Shown: one piece after another, positions 37,426 to 46,790 of the stretch | Layout of the letters: each line of letters begins with the position of its first letter | Numbering within the stretch: the first letter of the stretch is position 1 | Origin: Sthenelais limicola | Taxonomy: Eukaryota; Annelida; Polychaeta; Phyllodocida; Sigalionidae | Assembly: GCA_942159475.1 (NCBI GenBank) | Contig: OW804099.1 | Coordinates: 15,557,999-15,621,998, forward strand | Length of the DNA: 64,000 bases | Reading direction: 5' to 3' | The notes under the pieces: generated by a model | Databases searched by the model: none | Told to the model about the DNA's origin: nothing | The model's input: only the letters and a program-made list of their open reading frames with translations | Translations under genes and position numbers: made by a program

Positions 37426-39987
37426 TTAGACACTAACTAATAACAAGTATTTAAGGAATAATAAAAGGACAAAAATAGATATACACCTTTCCGCGTCTGC
37501 ACTGTCAATCCATGGGATCTGCAGCCTCTCCCCGTTTCCGAATACTAGCAGCAACACGTACCTAGTGTCCAGCCTCCTTGTGGCTCTTTCAATTAGCTCG
37601 GATTCCGTTCTCGTTATGCTCGCTTCAATAGGCAGGTCTATTATGAATTTTTCCGAATTGCTGAGGATAATCATTCTCTCCACCCAGTGTATGACTAATT
37701 TGTGGCCATACAAACAGGGTCTCCGCAGCTCGATCCCAGTAATTTTGGGTGCAGCTGCCCTGTTTAGAGAGTTTGATTCCACAATTATTTGTCTCAAACG
37801 AATAGAAATGATATTGTTATCTGTCTGGATTTTAAGGATGATCCAGGCAGACAAAGGGTCTAATATCTGCGTTCCGCAGACCCCTGTGCAGCAATCGCCA
37901 CATAAATTTTTGAAAGGGTTTAAACATTTAATACAAGAAATAAAAATCTGTCTATATTTCCATAACTTGGTAATAATCCACAAGCCGACCAGTACAAAGA
38001 AGACAATAGACACCCAGTCTGGTCTGTAAGCCAGCTTCTCCAGTGTACTTTCGGCTATCAGCGGTGTGTTGGTTGTCCTTGTCACTCCCACCTTCATGGG
38101 CCTCATATCTAGCCTCGTGAGGTTATAAGCCTCAGTGGTGTGGGTTACAGACATGATCAAGGCCAACCTGTTTAATTTGTACAGACTATAAAGTGATAAA
38201 ACGCCCGCCGATATGGAAATAATGAAACCTAACCATTCAATAGCTGAATTTTTCTTCAATGCGGCCACTGCCCAGTCTATTTTGTTCCAAGCTGTGATTA
38301 TTTTCTGATCCCTCTTTATCAAATCTTTTGCCATTTCTACAGTGTTCAAACCTCCGTCCAAAAGTTCTCTTGGCACGTGAGCAAGTGCCTCTTCCAAAGA
38401 TTTTCCTGAAGGGAAATGTAGTTGTATAATTTTTCTCATTCTTGACTCACCTGAAAAATTGCCAATGTCAATATTAAACGCCCAGGCTAGTGGCATATTG
38501 ACATTAGCAGTAATATTAATATTGTTTAATTTTGAATTGCAATGTGCATGTTTAGTCATGATGTGGGCCGAACCAATGGTGGCGCTGCACCCACAAGGAA
38601 CATTTATAATTGAGAAAACAGCTAATTCAGCTGTTCTAGAAGGTCTACCGACACAATGGAACATGGCTGTAGACCCTTGGTTAATTAGAATATGTTCTCC
38701 CTGGGACAGTGGTACATAAGTTGATTCTATCCTACTCCTAACAAATGTCTTAAAGTTACAATTTCGCATAATCTTGTCACGTTTATTCGCCATAATGGCG
38801 GCCAGACATGACTTTCCATCCATGTCGAATTCCAGTATGCCTCCTGGACACGTGATATCGTGGCTCATTGCTACACAATCGCCCAGTTCTCTGCGTGAGG
38901 AAATTAAATAATGTTGGCCATTCGAGCCCCATCCTAGAACGATGTGTTCTGGCATATCTATTTTAGTATATCCCATTCCTGAGTGATTTTGAGCGTCAAT
39001 CGGAATTGGCAATGCGATAGGCTCATATAGCCGGTAGTAGTACTGAGCATATGCAAATGACAACGGCAGAGTAATTGTAAGCGTATTGTTCATCATGTTC
39101 GTTCTGGCCTGTGATCTCCAATACTCATAGCTTCCCAAAGGTCTAATATTTTCCACTTTTTCTTCTAATTTTAATCTCAAGTCGTCCACACATGTTATCA
39201 AATTATTTTTAGTCATAATCAGGGCAGGCAATTTTCCTGCCTGTAGTTCGATTAAAGCATCCAACAATTTGTTGGAGGCATGTTGGTACTGCAATTGAGC
39301 AGCTATCCCCGCCAGCTGCTCTGTAAGTCGTATCAAGCTGCTCAGAGTGCTGGAGGTGACCGATTGTGACTCAATAGTGTACTCAAAAGCCGTCTTAGTA
39401 ACTTCTGTTATGTTGGTAATAATATCAAATACCTCTTCTACGTGTTTATTAAGGAATGAAGCCAGTGTATGTGATCTTTCAGCCAGAATTAAAATAATGT
39501 TATCTCTGTCGATGTTCTCCTCTGCCGATGCCTTCATAACTTTTATAATTTCAGCCATATCCGAGGCCAAAAGATTGAACTCAGGCTCTGTTGCCACCCC
39601 TATTGTCTCTCTTAATACGTTTCCAATGATCTGAACCCCCCTTCGCTTTGTTCTAGTGTGTCTAAAGCTGTGTAAAACTCTATCAATCTTTCCGTATGTG
39701 TCCAAATTTGATTTCAATAGCAGATCATGGAACTCTGATACCTTTATATTAGTCGAATTAAGGGAATGATATGGTTCCTCACGCTTCAACCTGTGGCTGC
39801 TGGGTCTGGGAATATCTAATTGCAATTTTAGGGTGACGGTGTGCGTGCCAACTCGTGTGTTTAGCCTTCCGGGCAATTGTTTAAACACGACACCATAGTT
39901 TTGCCGAAATGTATAGTCTGCCTGAGCGGCGTATACGAAAACAATCGCAGCCCTATTGGGTGAAGAAGAAAAATACAAGTTAAACAA
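37426..39987 (-). CDS. env: Envelope glycoprotein, baculovirus F / errantivirus type
   Basis: 853-codon open frame beginning at TTG, with no in-frame ATG before residue 140. A good 3' splice site (pyrimidine tract then AATAG at 39953) lies just inside it, so Env is probably made from a spliced RNA whose upstream exon supplies the ATG, as in gypsy. Features: a furin-type RTKRR at about 112-116, followed at once by a glycine-rich hydrophobic fusion-peptide-like segment; leucine-rich helices; ELQAGKLPALI (247-257), a conserved part of F-like proteins; many cysteines at 370-485; two hydrophobic segments at about 583-603 and 657-674; then a long 180-residue C-terminal region with a cysteine cluster near 685-705. 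Role: membrane fusion, allowing spread between cells if active. Confidence 0.88.
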   Translation of the reverse strand: MFNLYFSSSPNRAAIVFVYAAQADYTFRQNYGVVFKQLPGRLNTRVGTHTVTLKLQLDIPRPSSHRLKREEPYHSLNSTNIKVSEFHDLLLKSNLDTYGKIDRVLHSFRHTRTKRRGVQIIGNVLRETIGVATEPEFNLLASDMAEIIKVMKASAEENIDRDNIILILAERSHTLASFLNKHVEEVFDIITNITEVTKTAFEYTIESQSVTSSTLSSLIRLTEQLAGIAAQLQYQHASNKLLDALIELQAGKLPALIMTKNNLITCVDDLRLKLEEKVENIRPLGSYEYWRSQARTNMMNNTLTITLPLSFAYAQYYYRLYEPIALPIPIDAQNHSGMGYTKIDMPEHIVLGWGSNGQHYLISSRRELGDCVAMSHDITCPGGILEFDMDGKSCLAAIMANKRDKIMRNCNFKTFVRSRIESTYVPLSQGEHILINQGSTAMFHCVGRPSRTAELAVFSIINVPCGCSATIGSAHIMTKHAHCNSKLNNINITANVNMPLAWAFNIDIGNFSGESRMRKIIQLHFPSGKSLEEALAHVPRELLDGGLNTVEMAKDLIKRDQKIITAWNKIDWAVAALKKNSAIEWLGFIISISAGVLSLYSLYKLNRLALIMSVTHTTEAYNLTRLDMRPMKVGVTRTTNTPLIAESTLEKLAYRPDWVSIVFFVLVGLWIITKLWKYRQIFISCIKCLNPFKNLCGDCCTGVCGTQILDPLSAWIILKIQTDNNIISIRLRQIIVESNSLNRAAAPKITGIELRRPCLYGHKLVIHWVERMIILSNSEKFIIDLPIEASITRTESELIERATRRLDTRYVLLLVFGNGERLQIPWIDSADAERCISIFVLLLFLKYLLLVSV
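39952..39972 (-). other. Probable 3' splice site for env RNA
   Basis: On the minus strand a run of pyrimidines (TTTTTCTTCTTCACCC) precedes AATAG, immediately ahead of the first env codons that look protein-like. The upstream donor and start codon were not identified with confidence; a GTAAGA lies at 40184-40189 after an ATG-started open stretch from 40291. Confidence 0.6.
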
Positions 39988-40059
39988 TTGTTATCCGATT
40001 CACTCCATACCGAGCCTCTAATATAATGTAACAAGTAAGGAAAGCTTGGTAACCTGAAC

Positions 40060-40658
40060 AAAAGTGGCAATAATTACCAATTCAGGCGAGCAGATATCAG
40101 GAAAAATAACCTACCATATTAAAATGGTGCCAGGCATTGTGGCTGGTCCAGCTTAATCCTAGGCTAGTGCAGGAGGGTTGACGTCTTACAGAGAAGATGT
40201 TTGCTAGTTTCCACGGGTAGGTCCTATCCCTCTGAAGCCTAAAAGCTTTGTAACTGAGTTGAGGGATAGGGCTCTTATACAGTGACAACATTTTGACTTT
40301 TCCCAGGAGATTCCATAGCTGATGATGTCCTCTCCAGGTCTCATTAATATTAATCTAAAGTCAGATGTCACCCCCATGTGTGTGGATTTCACAAACTCTT
40401 CCTGTACCCACCTGTTGCCTGATTTAAATTCTGAGTGCATGGACCACCCCTTTTCCCTACTGAGAACAGATCATGACATTGCATGTGATACAGCCCTCGA
40501 TGACCAAACTTTTCCCCACACAAAGGCAATGAATAATTAGTGAAATTGGAATAAAGCTCATATTCTCCTCTCTCCCCTTGGAACGGGACAAAGCGACTAA
40601 ATTAACATTCATTGATTACAATTCCACACACAGTCTCTCCTTAAAATGGTATGGGAAA
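40060..40658 (-). other. Pol-env spacer
   Basis: About 600 bases between the pol stop and env. Contains a short ATG-started frame (40291 to 40097) that may hold leader-exon sequence, but I see no domain in it. Confidence 0.4.
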
Positions 40659-43600
40659 CTAAACCTGTCCTCTCCCGACAGCTGGGGTATCAGAAACCTG
40701 TTCCTCCAGGTTGTATGTTAATGCATCTAGATCGAATTCCCTGTCCAGCTTCCTCAAAAAGTCATCGGTCAAGTTGCTTCTCACAGGTTTGAGATATGAT
40801 AAATGTACGTTTCTCTTCAAATCTTGCCCATCGCTCATCCTCCTCAACTTTGCGGTGCATTTATTAACTTTCCTAACCAAATAGGGCCCACAAAAAACGT
40901 CTTGGAGCTTCTTCGAGCAATTCATGTCCATCAACCGATGGACCTTCACGTACACAATGGTACCAGGCTCTATATTTCCCTCTCTTATTGTGGAATCGTG
41001 CCTGGTTTTCATTTTCTCCTGTGTTTTCTCTAGACTTTCTGAAGCTTTCCTGGCAGCTCGTTTCTGCCTTGAAACTATATCTAACAGATGTTCTTTCACC
41101 GATTTATTTTCTTCGGTAATCATACCGAGCGCTACGTCGCTGGGCGTTACCGCATCCCGGCCATGGACCATCATATACGGGGTGCAAGACAGGCTGTAGC
41201 TGTCGGTCGTGTTGAGGGCAAAAAGAATCGATTCTAGGTATTGATCCCAATCACGCTGGTTCTTGGAAATAAATGTCCGTATATGTTCTATTGTGCTCTG
41301 ATTTCCTCTCTCACATAATCCCTGAGTCTGAGCCCTATATGCACTGGAGAATACCTGTTTAATTCCAAAAGATTTGCAAAAATCTTTGAATTCACTTGAT
41401 ATATAACAGGCTCCATTGTCTGAAAACAGATTGCTAGGCACTCCTACTCTGCAGATTACATTTTTGTAAAAGTCTCGCTTCAGGCTTGAAGCATCAATAG
41501 CCTTGCAAGCCCAGCCGATGACGAAACGGCTATAAAAATCAAAACACAGTTGTATATACTTATTACCACTTGTTGTAGTGGTCATTGGACCCATAGCATC
41601 GATTACTAAATGAGAAAAGGGTGCTGGTGATCTATCCCTGATAGTCATCGGGAGTTTGATGGGGTTTTTCATCTTCTTAGCCCTTAGGCACGGATCGCAA
41701 GTCGAGATGTAATTGTTAATATCTTTCACCATCGATGGCCAGAAAAATTTTTGCCGGATGGCTGTTAAAGTTTTAATAATACCCATATGGCCTCCCAAAG
41801 GTCTAGTATGTGTAATCTTCATTAGTTTATCCACACACGACTCTGGTACGACCAACTGAATTTCATTCTCAAACCTTCTCCCACCAGCTGATCTCGGCAC
41901 TCTGCACAAAATATCATTGTTATAAAAATATTGCTCGTGACTATTCAATATTTCTTTTGCTTGCTTTTTGTTTTCTGGCAGTTTTCGATCATTCAAGTAA
42001 TCCTTCATTTGAGCACAAAACAGGTCATCACCCTGCTCTTGCCTCAGCTCTGCCGTATCCAAAGGACAATCTATTTCGGGATTCGATGTACCATAGAAAA
42101 ATCTGTCAGTATTCCTATGTGAACTTGCCTTTTTCCCTGAACCCTTGTTAATCTCATTTTTCTTTCTCCCTGATTTATTTATCGTTTTATCCTCTTCAAT
42201 GAGGCCAGCCTTTAATTTGCTGTTGACAGTACCAGCTCTTGTTGTTTCACGGGTGGTTACCGCCATCACGGTGGCGTGGCTGATATGGTCCTTATCAATT
42301 GACGCCTCAGGGGGCGTGTCACCTTCATGACACGAGGCTGCGACCCTATCTGATAACCCAGTCGGTTTTTTCACAGCTGTTTCAGTACGACCACTTTCCT
42401 GCTTTAAAATGGACCTGTATTTATGTTTTTTAATTGGGTAATTCTCCAGGTAATCATCTTCCCTGAACGATTTTACTGCATCTATGGGATGGAAAGAAAT
42501 CTGCCTATTTACTGACTCCACTTTCGGATCTGTCACTATTTTCTCTACTGGGTATTCCCTTCTACTCAAAACATCAGCTGTGATGTTTAGACGACCTTTC
42601 AAATGCTCAATGGAATAATCAAACTGGTTGAAAAATTCCACTAATCTTGCCATTCTTCCTGTTAAATTTTGCTTTGCATTTAGGGCCAGTAAAGCTGCAT
42701 GATCCGTCAGAATTTTGAATTTTGAGCCAGCCACATAGTGTTTAAATTTTTCCAAGGCAAATTTCGTACCTATCAGCTCCCGATCCGTTGTTGAATATGA
42801 AATCTCGGCTGCATTTAACCCTCTACCTGCGAAAGCAATTGGTCTCAAAAACCCTTCTCTATCAGGCTGCCAGAGCGATGCCCCTAGGGCCATTGAGCTC
42901 GCATCACTTGTTATAATGAAAGGGATGCTATAGTCTGGGTATTTCAGTACAGCTTCAGTACAAATAGAACGTCTGATTTTTTCAAAAGCTCTCTGACACT
43001 CCTCCGACCAAATATATTTGACTTTTGCCTTGGTCAAATGATACAGAGGCTGCATTACCTTGCTGAAGTCTGAAATAAATGATCTATAATAGTTGGCCAG
43101 ACCATTGAAAGCCCTAAGATCTTTCACATTCTTTGGTGCGGGATAGGTTGCAATTGGTTTCACTTTTTCCGGATCCGGAGCTATACCTCTTCCATCTACC
43201 ATAAACCCTAGGAAAGGTACCCTGGGTAATCCAAAAGAACATTTTTGCTTTTTGAACAATATATTCGCCTCCAGAAAAATTTTAAATATTTTCTCAAGAT
43301 CTCTCAAATGGTCATCCCACTTGGAGTTTGCCAGCAATACATCGTCGATGTAGCATATTGTTGACGGTAGATCTTTCAACAGTGATTCCACGACTCCATG
43401 GAAGGCTTTTGGAGATGTTTTTAACCCCATAGGCATAACCTTATAAATGTAGTTCCCAAAGGGGGTGCTAAAAGCACTCAATTTCCTATGTTCTTTACAA
43501 ACTGGGACCTGGTTAAAACCCCCAAAACAATCCAGCTTGCTGAAGAACTTTCCCTGCAATTCCCCAACGTTTTGCAAGGATTCTTCTGCACAAGGAAATG

Positions 43601-44855
43601 ATTTCGATTGACTTTTTACCTGAGAATTCAAATGCCTGAAATCTGTAACGAGCCTATAAGCCCTGTTACCCTCTTTAGAACTGCCCTTTTCTACTAAGAA
43701 AGCTGGGCTAGTGAATTCCAAATTTTCGTCTGTCTTTTCTATAATATTTTGCTCAACTTGTTCGTCTAAAATCTGCTTCATTTCTCTTCTAATATTAGGA
43801 TTAATCCTATAGCTCCGAAATTGTTTTGGTACATACTCCGCCTTCAACTCTATGGGATGTTCGTATTTGGTCGTTAAACCCAACACTTTATCACTGCCGA
43901 CGAATACATTCTCGTATTTGTTTAGCAAGTTAACCATCTGCTCCTTTTGACTCGGTAACAGCTGTTCACCTATGTCAAATTCTGCTGGCTCGAGTCCCTT
44001 ACCCTTATCGGATTGTTTTTGTTCAACCTCGATAGCTATGTTCTCCTTCACCGACTCGATGTTATTTAGGGACACAAAGTCCTTTTCAGTCTTAATACAA
44101 TACAAACCAATGATAGAACCTTTAGGAATCACTCTGTATCCCCTGCTAGTATTATATACACATGTACGTATTAAACCATTAGGTCCCTGGGGCTTAGCAA
44201 GCACCCGTTTCACCATATAAGGAACTCTCGTCTTTCGCTTCATATTTTCTGTTATACCGATCGTATCTGATATATCCTCAAATGAAACCACATAGTTTGT
44301 AGCCTCCAATTCTGATCTAGGAGGTATGACATATCGTCGTCTAGCTCTTATTGTGTAAATCTGTTGTCTCTGTGCATTATATTTTAATTTAGCAGAATTG
44401 CTTCTTAAGAATTCGGATCCGATTATCATCGACCTGTCCAGCTTAGGGACTACAGTGAACCAATGGGAAAACCATCTTTCCTTGATTCTGAATTTAATTT
44501 TGATCTGTTTTCTGGCGCTTTGTGCTCCACCGTCTGCAATATAAACCTTGATATGACAGTTTCTTGAGAAAAGTATAACCTCTCTCCTCAACAAAGCTTT
44601 GTAAAATTTCCCAGAAATGCAACTCAGAGTTGCTCCTGTGTCAACTAAAGTTGGTATTTTGTAATGACTCAGTTCCAACACAATACAACCCTTATTCAAA
44701 CCAATAGAAATGGGATCTCCCTTACCTGGCGTCAATGTCAAAACTGCATCCTCCTCCTGGGTCCGTCCGAATAGTTCATTAATGCACACAATAGGGTCTT
44801 TTTCACAATCCTCATGGCGATAGCCCTTGTTTTCGCCATGGGTATCTAGTTTTCC
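40659..44855 (-). CDS. pol: Pol polyprotein (PR, RT, RNase H, IN)
   Basis: Open from just before the gag stop; about 1,398 residues if entered by a -1 shift. The first in-frame alternative start (GTG at 44789) gives 1,376; numbering below uses that point. Protease DTGA near residue 50; RT with FSKLDCFGGF and the catalytic YIDD at 480-483; RNase H with D629, E671, D696 and D739; an unusually long hydrophilic spacer of about 200 residues (750-950); integrase zinc finger H994, H1001, C1031, C1034; DDE residues D1064, D1124, E1160; GPYLV at 1301 in the GPY/F module. All catalytic residues are intact. The order PR-RT-RH-IN is that of Ty3/gypsy elements. Makes the replication and integration enzymes. 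Confidence 0.96.
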   Translation of the reverse strand, partial: GKLDTHGENKGYRHEDCEKDPIVCINELFGRTQEEDAVLTLTPGKGDPISIGLNKGCIVLELSHYKIPTLVDTGATLSCISGKFYKALLRREVILFSRNCHIKVYIADGGAQSARKQIKIKFRIKERWFSHWFTVVPKLDRSMIIGSEFLRSNSAKLKYNAQRQQIYTIRARRRYVIPPRSELEATNYVVSFEDISDTIGITENMKRKTRVPYMVKRVLAKPQGPNGLIRTCVYNTSRGYRVIPKGSIIGLYCIKTEKDFVSLNNIESVKENIAIEVEQKQSDKGKGLEPAEFDIGEQLLPSQKEQMVNLLNKYENVFVGSDKVLGLTTKYEHPIELKAEYVPKQFRSYRINPNIRREMKQILDEQVEQNIIEKTDENLEFTSPAFLVEKGSSKEGNRAYRLVTDFRHLNSQVKSQSKSFPCAEESLQNVGELQGKFFSKLDCFGGFNQVPVCKEHRKLSAFSTPFGNYIYKVMPMGLKTSPKAFHGVVESLLKDLPSTICYIDDVLLANSKWDDHLRDLEKIFKIFLEANILFKKQKCSFGLPRVPFLGFMVDGRGIAPDPEKVKPIATYPAPKNVKDLRAFNGLANYYRSFISDFSKVMQPLYHLTKAKVKYIWSEECQRAFEKIRRSICTEAVLKYPDYSIPFIITSDASSMALGASLWQPDREGFLRPIAFAGRGLNAAEISYSTTDRELIGTKFALEKFKHYVAGSKFKILTDHAALLALNAKQNLTGRMARLVEFFNQFDYSIEHLKGRLNITADVLSRREYPVEKIVTDPKVESVNRQISFHPIDAVKSFREDDYLENYPIKKHKYRSILKQESGRTETAVKKPTGLSDRVAASCHEGDTPPEASIDKDHISHATVMAVTTRETTRAGTVNSKLKAGLIEEDKTINKSGRKKNEINKGSGKKASSHRNTDRFFYGTSNPEIDCPLDTAELRQEQGDDLFCAQMKDYLNDRKLPENKKQAKEILNSHEQYFYNNDILCRVPRSAGGRRFENEIQLVVPESCVDKLMKITHTRPLGGHMGIIKTLTAIRQKFFWPSMVKDINNYISTCDPCLRAKKMKNPIKLPMTIRDRSPAPFSHLVIDAMGPMTTTTSGNKYIQLCFDFYSRFVIGWACKAIDASSLKRDFYKNVICRVGVPSNLFSDNGACYISSEFKDFCKSFGIKQVFSSAYRAQTQGLCERGNQSTIEHIRTFISKNQRDWDQYLESILFALNTTDSYSLSCTPYMMVHGRDAVTPSDVALGMITEENKSVKEHLLDIVSRQKRAARKASESLEKTQEKMKTRHDSTIREGNIEPGTIVYVKVHRLMDMNCSKKLQDVFCGPYLVRKVNKCTAKLRRMSDGQDLKRNVHLSYLKPVRSNLTDDFLRKLDREFDLDALTYNLEEQVSDTPAVGRGQV

Positions 44856-46312
44856 TCACTTCTGGGGTGAGGTGTAGGCGGTCTGTATCCTGATGACCTT
44901 CCATTCGAATGACTTCTGTCTTTGGAATTGCTCCTCCAGTTCTCCTTGCTATTAGACCTGTTGTTCCTCCAGTTTTCCTTGCTGTTAGACCTGTTGCGAC
45001 TGCTTGATCTTGGCCTCTCTTCCTGCTGTCTCCATGGTTCCCTGCTGTTGCTTCTGGGCTTGCTGGAGTTCCTTCTTTCACTGGATTTGCTGTGTGGTCT
45101 TTGATAGTTGTCTCTAGACTTTGACCTGCCATCCTTACTGTAGTTCTGATATTTATCACCAGATTTCCTCTCCTTACTATAGTGACCATTTTTCTTTTGG
45201 TCCCTTCTGTCGTATCCTGATCTTCCTCTGCTGTCAGCTACATAGAATACTTCCTTCCTCGTCTCTCCAGCCTTTGTTTGAAATGCCTCATAAGCCACCT
45301 CGTACCTAATTGCTAGTCTCGAAGCAATTATGGCTGTATTTGGAGCCTCAGCCAGAACCATCTTTCTGAGATATTCCTTTAGCCCTCTGCAATATAGGTC
45401 TGTTCTCAACGATTCGGTCAGTTCTCCGTGTTTGGACAGTAACAGCAGCTTATCTCTATTGTAATCCTGTACGGATTCGTCCTCCCCTTGAGCCCTATTC
45501 ACGTAATCATTGATTCTCTCCTCAAACGGTAAGTGTTTAAACTTTTCCATAAACGCAGGAGAAAAGTCCTCAAATGTTTTCTCTGGGCTCGCTGCTCTGT
45601 ATTGTAGGAAGTATGCTTCTGCATCGCCAGCCAGAAACTTTCGCAATCCTTCTATCTTCATGGCCGTTGGCAATTGCACGTGGCTCGTATATGCATTGTA
45701 ATTGTCCAAGAAATTGCCGGCAGATACCATCGCCGTCGGTTGCGAGAATACCTCTGGGGGCGAGGCAAACATTTTCAGGATTGCCGGCTGTACTTGCTTC
45801 TCATTGTCCTTATGACCCAGGCTTCTCGCTAGTTCCCTTACCAAATCGCTCATCGTTGTTTTGAACATCTCTTGCTGGCCTTGCATAGCCGTCTGGTGCT
45901 CGATGGATAAATTCTTCATGGCGTCTGCCAGGCCTCTATAATAGGCGGTATCCACATCCTCCATCGTGAGCTTCTCTTCCTCCGATTGTTTCTGCTTTAA
46001 CTCTTCCTTGAGCTTCTCCTGTTTCAACTGCTCTATTACCTGGTCATGTCTTTGTTTCTCTGCGAGCAGATCCTGCTCTGCTTTCTCCTTAGCATCCCTT
46101 AGTTGCTTTTCTTCATCCGCCGTTAATACCATTTTCCTTGGAATAGAGGCTTTGCTGTCTTTGGTGAGAGCCTGAGGCTTGTATAACCCCGGTCGTGGGG
46201 AGTGTGAGCTAAGGTGTTGAAGGTTAGGCGGGTTTTTCGTGAATAATTCCGAATATTTGCTGAATCCTCGTGCTGTTTTTGATTGTCTATTTAAATGCGA
46301 TCTATTTTCCAT
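44846..46312 (-). CDS. gag: Gag of the endogenous retrovirus
   Basis: 488 residues from the ATG at 46312 (MENRSHLN). An open frame runs further back into the LTR, but this is the first ATG after the primer-binding region. A lysine/glutamate-rich coiled coil fills about residues 70-115. A capsid-like region follows, with FLDNYNAY, the GLRKFLAGDAEAYFLQYR helix typical of retrotransposon gag, and FEDFSPAFMEKF. The last 120 or so residues are an Arg/Ser/Asn/Lys-rich tail with repeats of the SNSKENWR type. No CX2CX4HX4C knuckle is present, so RNA binding is probably done by the basic tail. Ends at TAG, where a -1 shift would lead into pol. Confidence 0.92.
   Translation of the reverse strand: MENRSHLNRQSKTARGFSKYSELFTKNPPNLQHLSSHSPRPGLYKPQALTKDSKASIPRKMVLTADEEKQLRDAKEKAEQDLLAEKQRHDQVIEQLKQEKLKEELKQKQSEEEKLTMEDVDTAYYRGLADAMKNLSIEHQTAMQGQQEMFKTTMSDLVRELARSLGHKDNEKQVQPAILKMFASPPEVFSQPTAMVSAGNFLDNYNAYTSHVQLPTAMKIEGLRKFLAGDAEAYFLQYRAASPEKTFEDFSPAFMEKFKHLPFEERINDYVNRAQGEDESVQDYNRDKLLLLSKHGELTESLRTDLYCRGLKEYLRKMVLAEAPNTAIIASRLAIRYEVAYEAFQTKAGETRKEVFYVADSRGRSGYDRRDQKKNGHYSKERKSGDKYQNYSKDGRSKSRDNYQRPHSKSSERRNSSKPRSNSREPWRQQEERPRSSSRNRSNSKENWRNNRSNSKENWRSNSKDRSHSNGRSSGYRPPTPHPRSEEN
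44849..44855 (-). promoter_or_regulatory. Candidate -1 frameshift site at the gag/pol junction
   Basis: The heptamer GGAAAAC abuts the gag stop TAG. In gag frame it reads G GAA AAC TAG; slipping back one base gives GGA AAA CTA, and the pol frame is then open throughout. A-site AAC to AAA is a classic slip; the P-site GAA to GGA pairing is less standard. Pol has no ATG near its start, which supports expression by frameshifting. Confidence 0.6.
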
Positions 46313-46323
46313 AAATAGGATCT

Positions 46324-46341
46324 TATAGGGTTTCTCCACCA
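46324..46341 (-). other. Candidate tRNA primer-binding site
   Basis: Three bases inside the 5' LTR the minus strand reads TGGTGGAGAAACC. TGG at the start matches the complement of a tRNA CCA end, and the position is right. I could not match it to a particular tRNA. Confidence 0.45.
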
Positions 46342-46344
46342 ATA

Positions 46345-46543
46345 TGTTATGTAGACCTAAAGAGCTATTGTAATGATAATATAGAGAAAAGGTAAGAATG
46401 ACCCTCACACGATGGTAGTGTTTGTATGAGTGTTTAATGGTACTGAGAGTTGGGCGCTCCTGGTAGTATACATACATATTAATGAGCGTGGGTAAACCTA
46501 CACCTCACTGGGAGGTGTGGGGAGGCTATATGCCTATATAACA
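46345..46543 (-). repeat. 5' LTR of the endogenous retrovirus
   Basis: 199 bp, equal by eye to 35764-35962. On the minus strand it starts TGTTATATAGGCATATAG, which includes a TATATA stretch, and ends CATAACA. The gag start codon lies only 32 bases downstream of it. Confidence 0.95.
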
Positions 46544-46790
46544 GTAATGTGTGAGGCTCTACATCTATAAGTAGTATACTACAAGTATACAATGTGTGAG
46601 GCTCTACATCTATAAGTAGTATACTACAAGTATGCAATGTGTGAGGCTCTACATCTATAAGTAGTATACTACAAGTATGTAATGTGTGAGGCTCTACGTC
46701 TATAAGTAGTATACTACAAGTATACAATGTGTGAGGCTCTACATCTATAAGTAGTATACTATAAGTATACAATGTGTGAGAACAATCTGT
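46544..46790. repeat. Minisatellite, right end of the array
   Basis: About 5.4 units of the same 45-bp repeat resume directly after the retroviral LTR with GTAATGTGTGAGG and end in GTGTGAG before unrelated sequence. Confidence 0.95.

Larger units (their letters stand above)
35764..46543 (-). mobile_element. Endogenous retrovirus / errantivirus-like Ty3-gypsy element, apparently intact
   Basis: A 10,780-bp element, transcribed right to left: LTR, gag, pol, env, 3' untranslated stretch, LTR. The two 199-bp LTRs read identical by eye, begin TGTTAT and end ATAACA, and are flanked by a 4-bp duplication GTAA (35760-35763 and 46544-46547). gag, pol and env frames show no internal stops. It is inserted in the 45-bp minisatellite, whose unit resumes on both sides. 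Domain order PR-RT-RNaseH-IN places it in Ty3/gypsy; the F-like env resembles insect errantiviruses. Identical LTRs and open frames suggest recent insertion and possible activity (inference). Confidence 0.95.

Noticed and set aside
44812..45189. Third frame overlapping the gag tail
   Set aside because: A shadow of the Arg/Ser-rich codons; no domain and no start context.
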